64,000 bases of DNA. Source: Ophiosphaerella korrae (taxonomy: Eukaryota > Ascomycota > Dothideomycetes > Pleosporales > Phaeosphaeriaceae). Numbering within the stretch: position 1 is the stretch's first letter; each line of letters begins with the position of its first letter. This document shows, piece by piece, positions 46,700-59,363 of the stretch. The stretch covers positions 62,001 through 126,000 of the forward strand of contig JALNQF010000088.1 in assembly GCA_028456385.1 (NCBI GenBank), given 5' to 3'. Under the pieces are notes generated by a model. The model had not been told where the DNA came from. It did not search any database and worked only from the letters and a program-made list of their open reading frames with translations. The position numbers and the translations under genes are program-made.

Positions 46700-48159
46700 A
46701 TGGACTCAACCTTCGACCTACCAGACTCAACCGACTGGTTATCAACATCACTCCCCGACTTTGAACCGCTCGAGGCTGCCTTACGCTGCGAAGTCTGTAA
46801 AGAATTCCTTTCGAGTCCCGTCATCACACCCTGCTCGCATACCTTTTGCTCCAAATGCATAAGAAGATGCATAGCTACAGACGGAAAGTGCCCAAGTTGC
46901 AAAACGGCATGCTCGAGCGACAAATTGACACCCAATATCGCCGTTCGAGAGATCGTCATGCGGTTCGAGAAGGCGAGACCAACGGCACTGCAAATGGCTC
47001 GCGCAGACAAAGAAGAGATGTCACAAATTGCGAACGGGAAGAAGAGGAAAATAGAAGATACAGATATGGAGGATTCCGAGCCTGGGAGGCAGACTAGATC
47101 GCGGCAGACGAGGAGTAGTGGTCGTGGCCATGTTGTAACAGCTGATGCGCCTATTGCGATACCGGATAGCGAAGACGACGGTGACGACGACTTTGTGTCC
47201 GAGGGTATGGCCAAATGCCCAATCTGCAGGAAGGCCATGAAAGAAGAGCAGGTGTATAACCATCTCGACATTTGCCCCGGGCAGAGTTCCTCCCAGGTAC
47301 AGAATGCTCAGTTAAGGTCCGCATGACATGGCATCACCTGTAGTCACTCAACTAACACTTTACGGCCAGCACAAAGAATATCTTTCCCAATCCACTGCAA
47401 AAACGACATAAGGATCCATCGCCTCAACCGACCCGCTTATCACAGCTCAACTATGCTATGCTAAAGGAGCCGGGGCTGCGAAAGAAGCTACAGGAAATCG
47501 GCATACCGTGTTGGGGATCCAAGGATCTCATGAAAAGACGCCATATCGAGTGGCTCAACATATTCAATTCCAATTGCGACGCGCACGAGAGCGTGCGCAA
47601 GGGCAAAGGACAGCTATTGAAAGAGCTGAACGACTGGGAAAACACCCAAGGCGGAAAAGCAGACACCAGGGAGAGCAAGGTCATGAAGAAGGATTTTGAC
47701 GGCAGCGACTACGCCAAATCCAATAAATCGCAATTCGACGATCTAATCGCAAAAGCCAGACAACAACGTACCACGCCCAAAACACCAGCGCAAAGCGAAT
47801 CGAAATCGCCAGACAACAACGACCAACCCTCGCTACCAGAACATCCCCAACCCCCACCCATTCAAGTCTCATCACCAACCGAACCCTACAACCTCGTCGC
47901 CCCTACCCCCTCCCCACAAAACCCCTACCAAAACAATCCCTCAGCCCTCTCAACAATCCAAGCCAAAGTCGCCCGCATCAATGAAACAGGCTCCACGCTC
48001 TCCACCATGTCGTCCGCCCCTCCTCTTCACAATGACACAGCTTCCAGTCCCGTCCTCGGCATCCCCAATCCACTCGGCGGCTCCGAGCACCAAGTCCCCA
48101 TGTTCGCCCTCCCGGAACACCCTGTGCGCGACGTCGAGAATTCAGGCACGGTACCGTGA
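46700..48159 (+). CDS. RAD18: Postreplication repair E3 ubiquitin ligase Rad18
   Basis: Two exons, 46700-47316 and 47370-48159 (53-bp intron GTCCGC...GGCCAG), 468 residues. Domains in order: RING finger at about 30-70 (CEVCKEFLSSPVITPCSHTFC, then CIRRC and CPSCK); a basic and acidic linker with an SUMO-interaction-like PIAIPDSEDD; a UBZ4 zinc finger at about 173-193 (CPICRKAMKEEQVYNHLDIC); and a SAP domain (LNYAMLKEPGLRKKLQEIGI, then LMKRRHIEWLNIFN). A Pro/Gln-rich tail follows. Rad18 with Rad6 monoubiquitinates PCNA at stalled forks to start translesion synthesis. Intron removal is needed to connect the UBZ part to the SAP part in frame. Length agrees with fungal Rad18 (about 400-490). Confidence 0.95.
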
Positions 48160-48863
48160 GGGCAACCCAGGGGCCACACGGGGGGGGTTGGGGGGGGGTC
48201 CCACAGCTTGTTACCGGCGGACGTATATATATCTGCATTTTTATTTTATTTTTATTTTGCGCGCGCCGCATATACAGCCGCGCAAATTTCGTTCCCCCCG
48301 CCGCCCCCATTCCTATTCTACAAACACCAATTCACACCGCCCACCACCGCCGCCGCCACCGCTCTATACCCATGCCCCGCCGAACGTGTCCTAATTTCTC
48401 GTATCCTCGCCCTTTTGCGGCTGAGGCGGAGCACGTCGCTTTATCACCGCGAGATTTCTACCGCGCGCTCGTGCCGCGCGGCTCGTTGCAGCGTACGCTC
48501 TTTACGCCGCGGACGTCGCGTTTCGTAGAGGATTTGGGGAGTGTAGACAAGGACGGGAGTAGGAGTGGCGGGGGGAACAAGGAAGGGTGGCGATGCACAA
48601 TGTGCAAGCTGCTGTGCGCGCGGGTGTAGGGGTGTAGGGGTGTAGGGCGGGGAGAGAAGGAACGAGAAAGGAATTTTTGAAACGCGACAAAGTGGAAGGA
48701 AAAGTGGTGGAAAGTTATTTATATTCAATTCAAGCTGTTGATGAACTACGTTAAACAAGTCGTAAATGTCATTTCCGTTGTCCCCGTGTGCCCACGCGTG
48801 GCTGATTCAGATCCGATTTCTCCGTGCGCCGGTTCGCCTGTAAAGCATTGAGTGTGTCGTGGC
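48160..48863. other. Intergenic with interrupted poly-G tract
   Basis: About 700 bp between convergent genes. A G-rich tract (runs of 8 and 9 G interrupted by TT) sits at about 48180-48199, and purine- or pyrimidine-rich sequence follows. No gene recognised. Confidence 0.5.
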
Positions 48864-51697
48864 TCACTGGTAATCGTACCAACTCCCTTCGTCGTACGTG
48901 AAGCCCTGCAAGCCCGATAAGCCACTTAGCCCTGCACTCCCAGGGCTAACATTACTCCCACCTACCGCGCCACCATTCCCATTGAGAGTGCCATATCCAT
49001 TCGCCGGATTGCCTCCCACAGGCCCGCCGTCCATTTGTGGGGGATGTGCCTGTGCGCCAAAGCCATTGACAGGGGACTGTGTGCTGGCAAACCAGGACGC
49101 GATGTCATCAATAGAGCTCGAATTCCAATTCTCAAAGCCGGTGGCAAGCTGGGATTGGTCACTGAAGATCCAGTCTTGGCCTTCGCGGATGAGCTGGTCC
49201 ACACCACCAAAGACCTGGGAGGGGGAGTTTGCAGCGGTGCTTTGGCCGTCGACGGAGAGGCGGGCTTGGGTGGAGGCTGGGGTAGCGGGGTTGAAGGAGG
49301 TGGATTGCGGGGTGGCGTGGTGCTGGGTGCGCGGGTAAGCGAGTGCGTTTGGGTCGGATGGAGGGAGGGTCTCTGAGGAGGGCGCGTAGGGATCTTTGCT
49401 TACGGAATTGTTGGTGTGGGGTCTTCTGTTTATGTATTGTGGTGTGGGTATGTTTGCAATGTTCATGCTGTACGGTTGGAGCGATGGCGAGGCTTGATCG
49501 GCGGGCGATGGATGTTGATCTTGGGTCGATACTGGTTCCCGATGGGTGGCTTTGGGCGTGCTAACCTCATTCCAAGGACCGAATTTCGAGTCTGTCCGTT
49601 TGAGAACCGTGTCAGCCTCCTCAGGAAGCTGGACTTTCCAACGTTTAGCAAGAACGCTAAGAATGCCAAGGGTGCGGCGGGCGCAAAGCCAGCCTTCTGC
49701 AATTTCCTCCAGGTGCTTGACACCGTGAATGATGTCTCGTTTGGCATTCTTTTCGGGAAGATTCAGAAGGTGTATGGTGCATGCTGAGTGCGTAATGTAG
49801 ACACAGATGTTGCATATTTGCCGTAGTCCATGTGATCGTTTATATAGGCGCAGTAACTTGGAGATCATGGCGGCTGCCTGAGTGCATAATTTCCGGGGAG
49901 AGACATGAGCAGGCAACGGCGAATTGTTCGGGTTGTACTTTAGGAATGGCCGGAAGAGATGAATATAAAGGAGTTGGAAGAACATGCTGTGGTGGAGTAA
50001 GCAAATGTGCATGTATGCCAAGAAATCAACTTACTGCATCACGAGCATATGTGGCAACCCACCTTCTTTCGGCTCCAACTCTTTTGGTAATTCTCTCCTC
50101 CATGTCTCCAATCGCATGTGAATCTCGCTCAGCTTCTTCAGTTCGGCTTGCTTCCCCTTAGTCTTATCCATATCTATAGGGTTATAAAAAAAGTTCATAA
50201 GGTCGCTAGAAATTTCACACAGTTTTGAAATCTGCAGAGCAATGGCCCGAGTTCTACTGGGCTGTGAGTGTGCCTGACTAATGCCAGAATCGGTAACAGC
50301 ACTCCAGGTCTCGGCGTCCTCGACGGGGAACACTTCGAATTTGGGTACCGTGACCATGGTATTGTGCAGTTGCGGCAGTCGACCGAGGTAGTTACTCCAG
50401 CACTTGTCGAACAAGAAGCAGCCCCAGAAAGTGATGCGTCGTGCGTCCTCCTCTATCTCGTCCATGCTACCGTTGCTGTGCATACCAAGATTGAGGCCAA
50501 GATCGCAGGCCATGCGAAAGCTCATGCCGCTGTACACCCAGCCTTTGGCTTCCCTCCCACAACCAGCTTCTCGCACAGACATGAGGGCCAATGCTTGCAC
50601 AGTCGGGAGGGTCGGCACCTCGTGGAGATCGCCTTCCATGATCAGCCGCTTAGCCTCCTTGAAGAAGTGGTCTCCGGCAGTTGCCGAGTCGTCGCGTGAG
50701 GCGCGTGCGCCAGGCCACGAAGAGAAGTGGCATCCCAGGGCCAGCATGGCATTGACAAGAAGCGGGGTGCAGTACTGCATTCGACGGGCCGAGGTTGGCG
50801 GCGGCTGGCCCAGTCTAAATTCCTGTAAGAACAGGTTCTTGGCCAGTGTGGTGAAGAAGCTGTAGTGCCAGCAAAAGTACATGCTGATGAGGTGTTGCAC
50901 CAGCTCCGGGTCCTGGGTGACTGCCGTCCACGAGCAGAAGGGATCCTCCATGGGCTGGTACTCTTCTGGGTACGTGTCAGGTGACTCGGCGGCATCGCTG
51001 GTCTTGTCGAGGTGGATGAGGTGCGAGGTGCCGCCAATGTAGCGGGTCGAGCCGTCTTCCAGCCTCAGCTCGCCCATCTTGCTGCTGAGCTGGCTCTCAA
51101 AGGTGGACTGGCCGGGCTCGGGCGGGGGCGTGGCCTCTGGGCTGATGGTGTCGTCTTCTTCCTCGTCGCCATTCTCCTTGGCGATGATGGCCTCGGCAAC
51201 GCTGTCGAGGCTCTCGCAGGTGCGGATCTGGTGGACGAGGTCGGCGACGCGGTCCTCTGGATAGTTGAGGATGGCCTGGATGAGGGTTTGCAGCGTCGAG
51301 TTGCGCGTCTTGAGGTTGTCAATGTCCTTTTTGTAGACGCCCTTGCGGCGGTGGTCCGAGTTGAGGTCGTAGACGCACTCGGTGTTGTACACGGCGGCAC
51401 AGGCGGAACAGGCGGGGGTGGTGCCGTCGCACTGCAAGCGCGTCAGCGAGTTTGGGGCGCATGGTGATGGCGATGGCGATGGCGATGGCGAGGCCGGAGA
51501 TGTTGGCGTGATGGCCGGAGAAAGAGGCCAGGGCCAAGAAGGTTACATACCTTTGACTTTCTCTTCCTGCACGGCACGCACGCGCTGGAGATGCATCTGC
51601 GCTTCTTGCCGTCGTCGCCGCTCTGGTCCTTCTTGCTGCGCCGTCCCTTCTTCGCCGGCGTCGCGCCCACAGCCTGGCCGGCCGCGTGTTTCTCCAT
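48864..51697 (-). CDS. nirA: Nitrate assimilation activator NirA/NIT4 (Zn2Cys6)
   Basis: Three exons on the minus strand: 51697-51551, 51431-50035 and 49986-48864, 888 residues. The zinc cluster spans the first splice: CVPCRKRKSK joins CDGTTPACSACAAVYNTEC, followed by DLNSDHRRKGVYKKDIDNLK, highly typical of NirA/NIT4. The middle-homology domain contains SARRMQYCTPLLVNAMLALG, FSSWPGARA, CGREAKGWVYSGMSFRMA, ITFWGCFLFDKCWSNYLGR and HVSPRKLCTQAAAMISKLLR. The last 300 residues are disordered and rich in Ser, Pro, Asn and Gly, ending YDEGSWYDYQ; this is the presumed activation region. The family switches on nitrate and nitrite reductase and transporter genes in response to nitrate, with AreA. Intron 1 (119 bp) carries a GATGGC repeat. 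Confidence 0.95.
51459..51491. repeat. GATGGC hexanucleotide microsatellite in nirA intron 1
   Basis: About five consecutive GATGGC/GATGGT units on the plus strand. It lies inside the intron that splits the zinc cluster, so length changes would not alter the protein. Confidence 0.75.
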
Positions 51698-52338
51698 AGC
51701 AGGACGGGAGTCCAGGATGTGGGGGTTGGCCGGCTCAGGTTCCTGCCTGCCTGCGTGCTTCAGCCGGGGGCTAATCAGCGGCCAGAGGCAGCTGTCTATC
51801 GTGGTTGCGAGGTCTCCGGCAAGCTCTCAACATGGCTGGGCCCCCCTCGACATAATACGGGGCGACACTGGATAAGACAACGCGCCCGATAGCAGTCCTC
51901 ATGGCTGTAGGCGCTTTGCAGTTGAGCCCTGGCAATGCGGAGATGCGCCCCCAGATGCCATCATCTGCGCCCTGATTGGCCGCCGCCTGGCCCTTATCGC
52001 CTACTTCACAACTCCATCTTGACCTCACAGCTTTTGCTCCCGCACCAAATACGCACCGTGTGGATGTGCCGGCACGGATCATCATTGCTTCATATATCGG
52101 CCTACCAACTAGAGCAGACTAACCAGACTGCCTTCTGCATCTCCGCAAAATCCTCCTTTGGGTGAGGCATTAATTCCATAAGCCTATATCGCCTGGGGAA
52201 AAAGCAAGAAGCCTCGTGCCGCACCGAGCCGCTCTCCAACCTCTCGGGCGAGCAATCTCACTCCAGCACATGCCGAACCCTGGCACCTGTCCCGAGGGCG
52301 CGCCTCCCCCAAACCTTGAACGCCGGAAATAACACGGC
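51698..52338. promoter_or_regulatory. Intergenic, nirA promoter and 3' flank of the SNF2 gene
   Basis: 640 bp between two minus-strand genes. It contains no recognisable gene. GATA-type sites are present by chance frequency and I do not call one. Confidence 0.35.
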
Positions 52339-55300
52339 TCAGAAGTCATCTGCATATCCCTCGTCATCAGGCCCGGCACGGAACCCACCCATTCTGTCCG
52401 GGTTGTCTACCATGATGAATGGCCTCCCACTCGAGTCTTCCTCGAGATTGCCAAAGAGCTTCATGAGATCGCGGATACCCAGCCTAACCTAAAGTTAGCA
52501 ACAGAGAAACACAACAATCCTACTTCAGTCAACCTACTTGGACTTCCACTCCTTGTCCGCCTCCATGACTCCGTCAATTTCCTTCTGCTTGCGTTTCTGC
52601 ATCTCTACAAGCTTCTGGTCCACCGTATTCCTAACACACATCCGGCTCATTGATGTCGTTTCCAGCTGGCCGATGCGGAAGACTCGGCAGAAGGCTTGTT
52701 GCTCCGACGCATTGTTCCACCATGGGTCGATCATTATCACTCTCGATGCCATGGTTAGATTGAGTCCCACTACTTAGGTATTAGCTGTAGTGTCACAGAC
52801 ACCTGACGGAAATGTAACACTTACAACCTCCACAACGGAGTGAGGCAATCAAGATTCGCTTCTTGGGATCGTCGGCAAAGGCTTTGATGGCTTTTTCTCG
52901 AGCAATAAAGCTCATTTTTCCATGGTACTAAGCTTGTATTAGCGGTTTCCTCATTTGTAGGCGTGCTGATGATAGAGTCTTGAAGCAGCAAGTGCCGCAA
53001 GCTCTCTTAGCTTTTCGTAAACCGGGTGTTGCTACCATCAGGGTAATCAGTGACTTACCTCCTCGGACGACCAACCCTCATTCTGGCAGATGCGGCTCAA
53101 GATACGGATCCTATAGCATAATCAGTTTGCGTCGCTGTAAACACCATGGCGTATACCTACATAGCCAAGAACTGTGTATAGACGATGATCTTGACTTTTG
53201 GATTCTCCTTGGTCCAGTTCATGATCTGAGCCTTCACTGCAATCGTCTTCGCAGAGGGAAGCACTTCATCACCAATCGTATCCAGCCAGTTCTTTGGTAA
53301 ATCCTCGTGATCACGGCGTTTGCGTCGACGTTCCTGCTGGCCTTTCTTCGACCGCGTACCGGCTGCAACAGGGTCGTGGAAATCTCCCTCGTCTACTTCT
53401 ACGGGCATGCTGGTTGTGGGTATACGACCACATGTTTTGCAAGGAAAATAACTGAGCCCCTTTCCAGCTGCTTCCAAATGCGCCTCTTCTTGACAAGGAT
53501 ATTGGCAAATTAGATGGCCACACGAGGCTATCCAAGGTGACTTTGGTTGTTTGCAACACCAACTGCACCGAGCTTTGCTCTTGGCCTTCTCCCAGCTTTC
53601 ACCGTTTCGAAGGCTGTTTAGAAACTTCCTGAAGTCATACTCCTTACCGAAGCTTCCGCCTGAGCCACCACCAGAGTTGCCGCCACGTCTTCTCGGCTCT
53701 GAGTTGGTCTCCTGTTCGGGAGTGTCGTGATCGTCTTCACTCTCGGAGTCGTTGTTATCATCCACCACTTGCCCCGCGTTTTCGGCAGCTCGCTTCGCCT
53801 TCTCCTGCTCAGCAACTCGGTCAAGCTGCTTGCGAATAGCAATAAAGGTATGACCCTCTTTAGTGCTCTTGTCCAGCATCTGATTATCAACAACCTCTCT
53901 GATACGCTCGAGATCCTCAAGCTCCAGTAGATCCCTCATGACAAACTGCAACATGAGCACATGGGCCGTCAGTTGCCTTAGTCGCAGCAGCATCACCATC
54001 GCGTTGCTGTACGATTTCTCCAACTCGCCCGTCTGAGCCCATACATTGATGCGTTTTGCGAACCGTTGATGCACAATATCGTAGATGACCCTCTCAACAG
54101 AATTGAACTCACACCAAAACGTGCACTGGTCAGCCTGGGGCAGCTTGAGAATGGGCGCACCAAACATCTCATCGGCGTGCGTACGTCGGATCATAAACTG
54201 TGAAAGTCGGCACAATAGGCGTTCAGTGTTCTCGGGATCGCTAGTGTCGCAGTAATTATTCTTGAAGATCTTGAAACTACCAGTGTGCGGTACTTCAAGG
54301 AACTTGAAATAAGCGTAAAGCTCAGAGAGGCCGTTCAGAATGGGTGTACCGCTAAGTGCCCATTTGTGTGTTGCCATTAGGGCGCGGCATGCGATAGACG
54401 TACGTGCCAAATGATTCTTGATAGCTTGAGCTTCATCAAGCACGATGCGGAGAAACATCATGCGATGCAGTATGCCTCGCTGCTTGTCGTAGACGTCTTT
54501 CCACCAAGCGATTTTCTGCTCCACGGTCTGGCACTCGATTGGTGGCTCATTCTTAGGATACGATCTCATTACTTCAGAATAGGTTGTCAGCACTATGTCA
54601 TGTGCTTTGAGGATGTTGAAAGTTTGAGTGGAATCTGGTCGCGTTCCGCCGCCGAATCGCATGACTTGGAGTCCCAAACTTGTATGTTGTGCTATCTCCT
54701 CTGACCATTGTGTGAGGAGAGCTGGACTGGCAACGAGCAGCGTAGTTCGTGGCTGCTGACTTCCACGAGGCGGCTGCCCGTTGACTATATTAGCAAGCAT
54801 CATGAGTGTTTTACCGAGTCCCATTTGGTCAGCCATGAGGCCTCCTTTGGGCTGTTTGACGTCATTCTCGCGCTCTCGCATGAAGGAAGTCCCCAAGATT
54901 TGGTAACCCTTCAAGGCCGTCTTCATGCCTTTCACCATCCATCCACCGCTGACACCATCTGGCTTGACTGCTCCGCGTCCGTTGAACTTACGAGTAGCTG
55001 CAACCAAAGTGTTCACATCTGAGCGGGCTTGCTTTTTGTCTTCGAGAGGAACACTTGCTATGAGCTCCTTCAAGGCATCCTGTTTATTTCTAGTGGGCTG
55101 TGCCCAAGTTGGCTGCTCGGCCGCATCTGCACCAGCTTGTTGCAGAAAGACATTGGCGCCGATCAGAGATGAACCTTGCCTTAAAGCGTGGTTCAAGGCA
55201 CGCTTCTCCTTTACTGAACGACGTTTACCTGTTGTTTTGGACTTGCTAGGTGTTTTTGGTTTTGCTGTCTTGGTGGGCTTTGCTGGAGGACCATCACCGT

Positions 55301-56450
55301 CAAATGGCTGCTTTCGCTTTCTCACAGGCTTATCCTTTTCCATGTCGAGAGCTACCTGCATGCTCCGAAGCTCAGCTTCCACCATGGAAAGCGGCTTGGG
55401 AGCTGTATGGGGCGTGCCTCGAGAGCGCTTACGTGAAGATGGTCCAGGTTCGTCATGATCCATTCCATCAGAGTCGACTTCTTCATCTTCATTCATCCCT
55501 GCGTGAGATGCTGGAAAACTGCCCGATTCGGCTTGATTCTCCATCTGTGCAAACCTCAGATCTCGTTTTCGCTTCTCTTTTCGAGCTTCCTCCCGACTGG
55601 CAATCCTCATCCACTCGACATCTAGCGAAAATGGCAGTTTGCCGCCATGCCGAAGTTTTAGATCATCGTAATGCCGTTTTTGTTTCTGGAATTCGGCCAA
55701 AGCATCGCGGTTATCTTTTTCATCTTCATCGACAGGTGGTCGTGGTGTTGAGGTTGAAGGTCGAATAGTCGATAGGACAGACTCAAGGTAAGCCTCACCA
55801 TCGGGCTGAGGTTCAGGATGAAGCCCTGCCGCTTGTTTCTTTTGAGCCTTCTTTGCCTCTGCAGCTTTCCTCTGTGCGGCGCGAAGCTTTGCAAGGGTCG
55901 ATAGGCCAGACATGGGCTTTGCCGATGGGCGAGATGGAAGAGACATACTTGGAGATGCAGGAGTCGTTACACTCGAAGATGCACCCGCCAATACACTCGA
56001 AGACTCAGCGACCGGTGTCTGAGCCCTCGCATTCTCACTCTGCCTAACAGGCACAGCTATGTCTGGAGAAGCTGCTGGCTGAGGAATTATCTCTTCGTCA
56101 TCTTCAACAGTCACAGCAAAGCTCTGGCGCGCCGAAGGCTGCAGGGTCCCGGCACGATCATGTCCGGAAGGCGAGGCCGTTCCATGACGACTCGGTGCTT
56201 GAGGCATAGGAGAAGTCTCGGAAACAAACAAACTATCCGGATCCCTGTTGCTTGTGTTCCCAGAGAAGTATTGGGCGTTACTGGGATCGTTTCGGCCACT
56301 GTTGCTATTACCAAAGCTTTCATTGAAGTATCCTGGGTTGACTTGAAAAGAATCTCTCGCTGTGGTGCTGGCTTGAGAGGGCTTAACACTTCGAGTGGAA
56401 CGCTGAGTGTCACTGGTCTCATCCTCTGAGTAGATTGGTGGTGGTCTCAT
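52339..56450 (-). CDS. SNF2-family DNA-dependent ATPase with RING finger (Rad5/Rad16-like)
   Basis: Five exons: 56450-53161, 53110-53059, 52927-52825, 52769-52538 and 52483-52339, 1,273 residues. Introns are GTAGGT (50 bp), GTAAGT (131 bp), GTAAGT (55 bp) and GTAGGT (54 bp). The order is a long disordered N-terminus; the ATPase lobe with MADQMGLGKTLMM (Walker A) and LDEAQAIKNH (Walker B); a RING-like C4-type finger (CSWCCKQPKSPWIASCGHLIC, with a later CKTCG); then the helicase C lobe (KIIVYTQFLAM, GGLGLNLTMASRVIMIDPWW, FRIGQ). The protein ends in DEGYADDF. This architecture fits Rad5/Rad16-type remodellers in DNA repair; no HIRAN domain was seen. An ATG at 56462 is also in frame, but GTAGTA...GCATGCAG just upstream looks like a 5'-leader intron, so I chose 56450. 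Confidence 0.88.
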
Positions 56451-57002
56451 GTTGGGCTGCATGCTTGTCAGTATGAATCACAAACGCAGTAGAGAAATAC
56501 TACCTGTTAAGAGAGATGAAGTTCAAAGTTATGACCGAGAGGCGGTACGGATATGGGGATTGCGGTTGTGGAGAATGTAGAAAGAAGGAAGGGTGGTTGG
56601 AGAGTAAGAAGGAGCAACGAAAGGTGTGGGTTATGTATTATAGCTGCCCCTGGCTACGAGAGTTTGCGCGAACCAGGTGAGAGACAGCCCAGCAGCCTAG
56701 TGAGTGCCGGCCAAAATTTAAGTAGGTGAGAGTGCCGCCAATAGCTGAACAAGTGATAACGGGCGCAGCTAGCAAGGAAAGCGGAAATAAGTGTGATTTA
56801 GGAAGGATGCAGAGGCGATATCATATGAATATGTATAGGCCGCAGGATGACCGACAAACAGCGCGAAGAACAAAGGTAAGAGAAACCCGATGCGGAGACT
56901 GACTGCATCTTGGCCTGGTTGGGAAGCCCGCGATTGATACTAAAGTGAAAGCGGACCGCAGGAATGGGGTTAGACAAGGAGCCGTTTACAGCGCCGTCAG
57001 GC

Positions 57003-57141
57003 ACGTTGAGGGACCGTGGGATATGTTGGGAAACCGTAGAGTACGTTAGGAGACGGTAGAATAAGTTGATAAGCCATGGGTACGTTGGTATGCTATAGCA
57101 TACGTTAAGAAGCTGTACGGGACGTTGAAGCACTCCAGGCT
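57003..57141. repeat. Degenerate 20-bp minisatellite, about 7 units
   Basis: Units begin ACGTTGAG, ATGTTGGG, ACGTTAGG, AAGTTGAT, ACGTTGGT, ACGTTAAG and ACGTTGAA at 57003, 57023, 57043, 57063, 57082, 57102 and 57122. Spacing is 20 bp, except 19 bp once. The second half of each unit tends to GGA/AAACCGTAGG. Confidence 0.75.
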
Positions 57142-57410
57142 ACCCCATCAATCCGGCACACGCTGTTCGAAAGAGGGGCATAGTCGGTAACTCATACCTA
57201 CCTTACACTAGGACGGTCAGTAAATCAAGCATCTCGCCTCAGACACAGTCACATATTGAACAACAGCCCTGACAAACAGCGTACCAGACATCATACGCAC
57301 GCACCATCACCGTCTACATCCCACATTATATTGAACGCGGAACTAGTAAAAAAAAAATTATACATATGTTATTGGCGAAGACATTACTAGAACGTATATA
57401 TAATTTTGGC

Positions 57411-57423
57411 GGGGGGGGGGGGG
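57411..57423. repeat. G13 homopolymer
   Basis: Thirteen consecutive G about 80 bp downstream of the Ca2+/H+ exchanger stop codon. It is a likely length-variable and error-prone site. Confidence 0.85.
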
Positions 57424-57504
57424 TATCTGCAAAAGAAAAGAAAAGAGCAGACTATGTATCTAAAATAGAGACAGGGAAGGAAATAGGAGGGAATGGTGTC
57501 ATAT

Positions 57505-59363
57505 CTAGCATTGGTTCTCCTTAATGTTGGGGTAAAACCAAGCTGCAAGCGCGATGATAATGTACGAGGCCATGAGCAAGATACCTTCAAGCCAATCTGC
57601 AATGCTATTAGTAACTATTCTCATGTGGAATGGAAAATATGGGACATACGAGATTTGCCATCCTGGATTAGGTAGTTGACGAGCAGGACTGATACGAATA
57701 AAGTGGCAATCTGGAATGTGTCGAAGTAGAGGGTCATGCAGTCTTTGCCCAGGATCCAACCGAGTATAACCACGAGGGGAAAGACCAGTAGTGCGATTTG
57801 CATGCTTGAGCCGACGGCTACACCGATAGACAGATCCATCTTGTCCTTGATGGCGACGGTTACGGCCGTGGCGTGCTCAGCTGCGTTGCCGACGATGGGC
57901 AGGAGGATCAATCCGACAAAGGTAGTGGAGATATGGCCGGTCGCGGTGAGGCCGTCAATGCTGTCTACCATGAATTCAGAGCAAAATGCAACAAGGGTTG
58001 TGGAAATCGCGAGGGTAACAAGAGCGCCGACAACAGAAAGAGATGGCGTCTCGAATTCTTCCTCGTCTTGGTTATCTTCGTGATCCTCATCTGGGTTTTT
58101 GAAAAGTGTTTGTCCGTTTACACCACCGCCAGCTGCTGCTGCTGTACCGGCGCCGATAGCTGCAATGCCACGAGTGGCTTCGCCTTCAGCTTTTCGGGAT
58201 GACTTGCGCTTAGCGACCTTCTGGCTAGGGGCGTTGTACATGGTAGCGTGAGTCTTGAGCTGAAAGGTTAGGTAACATGCATAGACAAACAAGAGAATAA
58301 CAGCAGTTCCGCGCGACAACTCCTGATTCTTCTGCGCATCCCCTTCTTTAATACTATCCTCCGCAATCATGTTGTGAAAGACTGTGGGAATAATAAGCGA
58401 CGCGATACAAAGCGCGAGCAATGATGCAGCTGTCTGAGCAACTGTTACATTGAAGAATTGCTCTAGGCGGTTGATACCTCCCAGGAAGAACGACATGCCC
58501 AAGACTAGGAGCAAATTAGAAAGCATGCTACCAATGAGTGAAGTCTTGACAATGGTGATTTCGTTCTTCACTAGCGCCTGAATTGAGACGATAAGTTCAA
58601 CGGCGTTTCCAAAAGTAGCATTTAGCAATCCGCCAAGTGTCTCGCCGACTCGGATAGCCAACTCCTCGGTTGCTGTACTTAGCATGGCGGCCAGAGGAAT
58701 GATAGCGATGAAATTGATGATGAAGATAGGGACGGGATTAAGATGCGCGTAGAAGACGGCGAAGCCAACAGGTACGAAAATCAACAGGACATTGATCCAT
58801 GCTCCGAATAAGACGAACCGAATCTGCTCGCCAACTGGGATCTTCCTCTTGTGTGCTCTCTTTTTACGTTCCTCTAGTGACAGCTGGTCCGAGTCAACTT
58901 TTGTCAACCGGCTATCCTCAAGATCTTCATGGTCTTTGCGAAAAATACCCTTGAATTTGGCCCGTTTTATCACACTATCACTGTTGTGTCGGCTTGAGCC
59001 AGCAACCGTGTTATCACTGTAGCCTTTCGCATGTCCATTCGTTACAGGAACTGGTGTCTTATCCACAGAAGATCCAGGGACAGTTGCCGGGCCGTTGGGT
59101 GCGTCTGATGACGCAGATGTTGGTTCGGTGTTGTGATGATGTTGGGTTCCAAACTCTTTCTGTGCAGCCCTACTCTCCAACCTTCGCTGCTCTTCAATCG
59201 CCGGAATAGCAGCCTCGGACTTGGTTCGGGCTACTGGGTTCTCAACATCATTTGACGACTCCCTTGAGCGTGTCCGGGCGAAGGGATTGTAATTCTGGGC
59301 TCCATCGCCGCTTTGGGATGAGGCGACACGATGCGCATGTCGTCGTACGGAATCTAGAGACAT
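57505..59363 (-). CDS. VCX1: Vacuolar Ca2+/H+ exchanger (Vcx1/CAX family)
   Basis: Two exons, 59363-57650 and 57596-57505, with a 53-bp intron (GTATGT...TTGCAG) joining DGKS to HWLEGILLM; 601 residues. About 185 N-terminal residues are hydrophilic and Ser-rich, and the basic segment KKRAHKRKIPVG precedes the first membrane helix. About eleven hydrophobic segments follow. The two cation-selecting repeats are visible: GGLLNATFGNAVELIV and LPIVGNAAEHATAVTVA. The loop between the halves is acidic (NPDEDHEDNQDEEEFE), as in other CAX proteins. The family moves Ca2+ into the vacuole against a proton gradient and buffers cytosolic calcium. The call as Vcx1-like is firm; the exact paralogue among several fungal copies is not. 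Confidence 0.92.

Larger units (their letters stand above)
56463..57504. other. Intergenic with minisatellite, SNF2 promoter side
   Basis: About 1 kb. It holds the SNF2 gene's 5' leader and promoter, a 7-copy minisatellite (57003-57141), an A9 tract near 57348 and a G13 run (57411-57423). No gene recognised. Confidence 0.5.
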
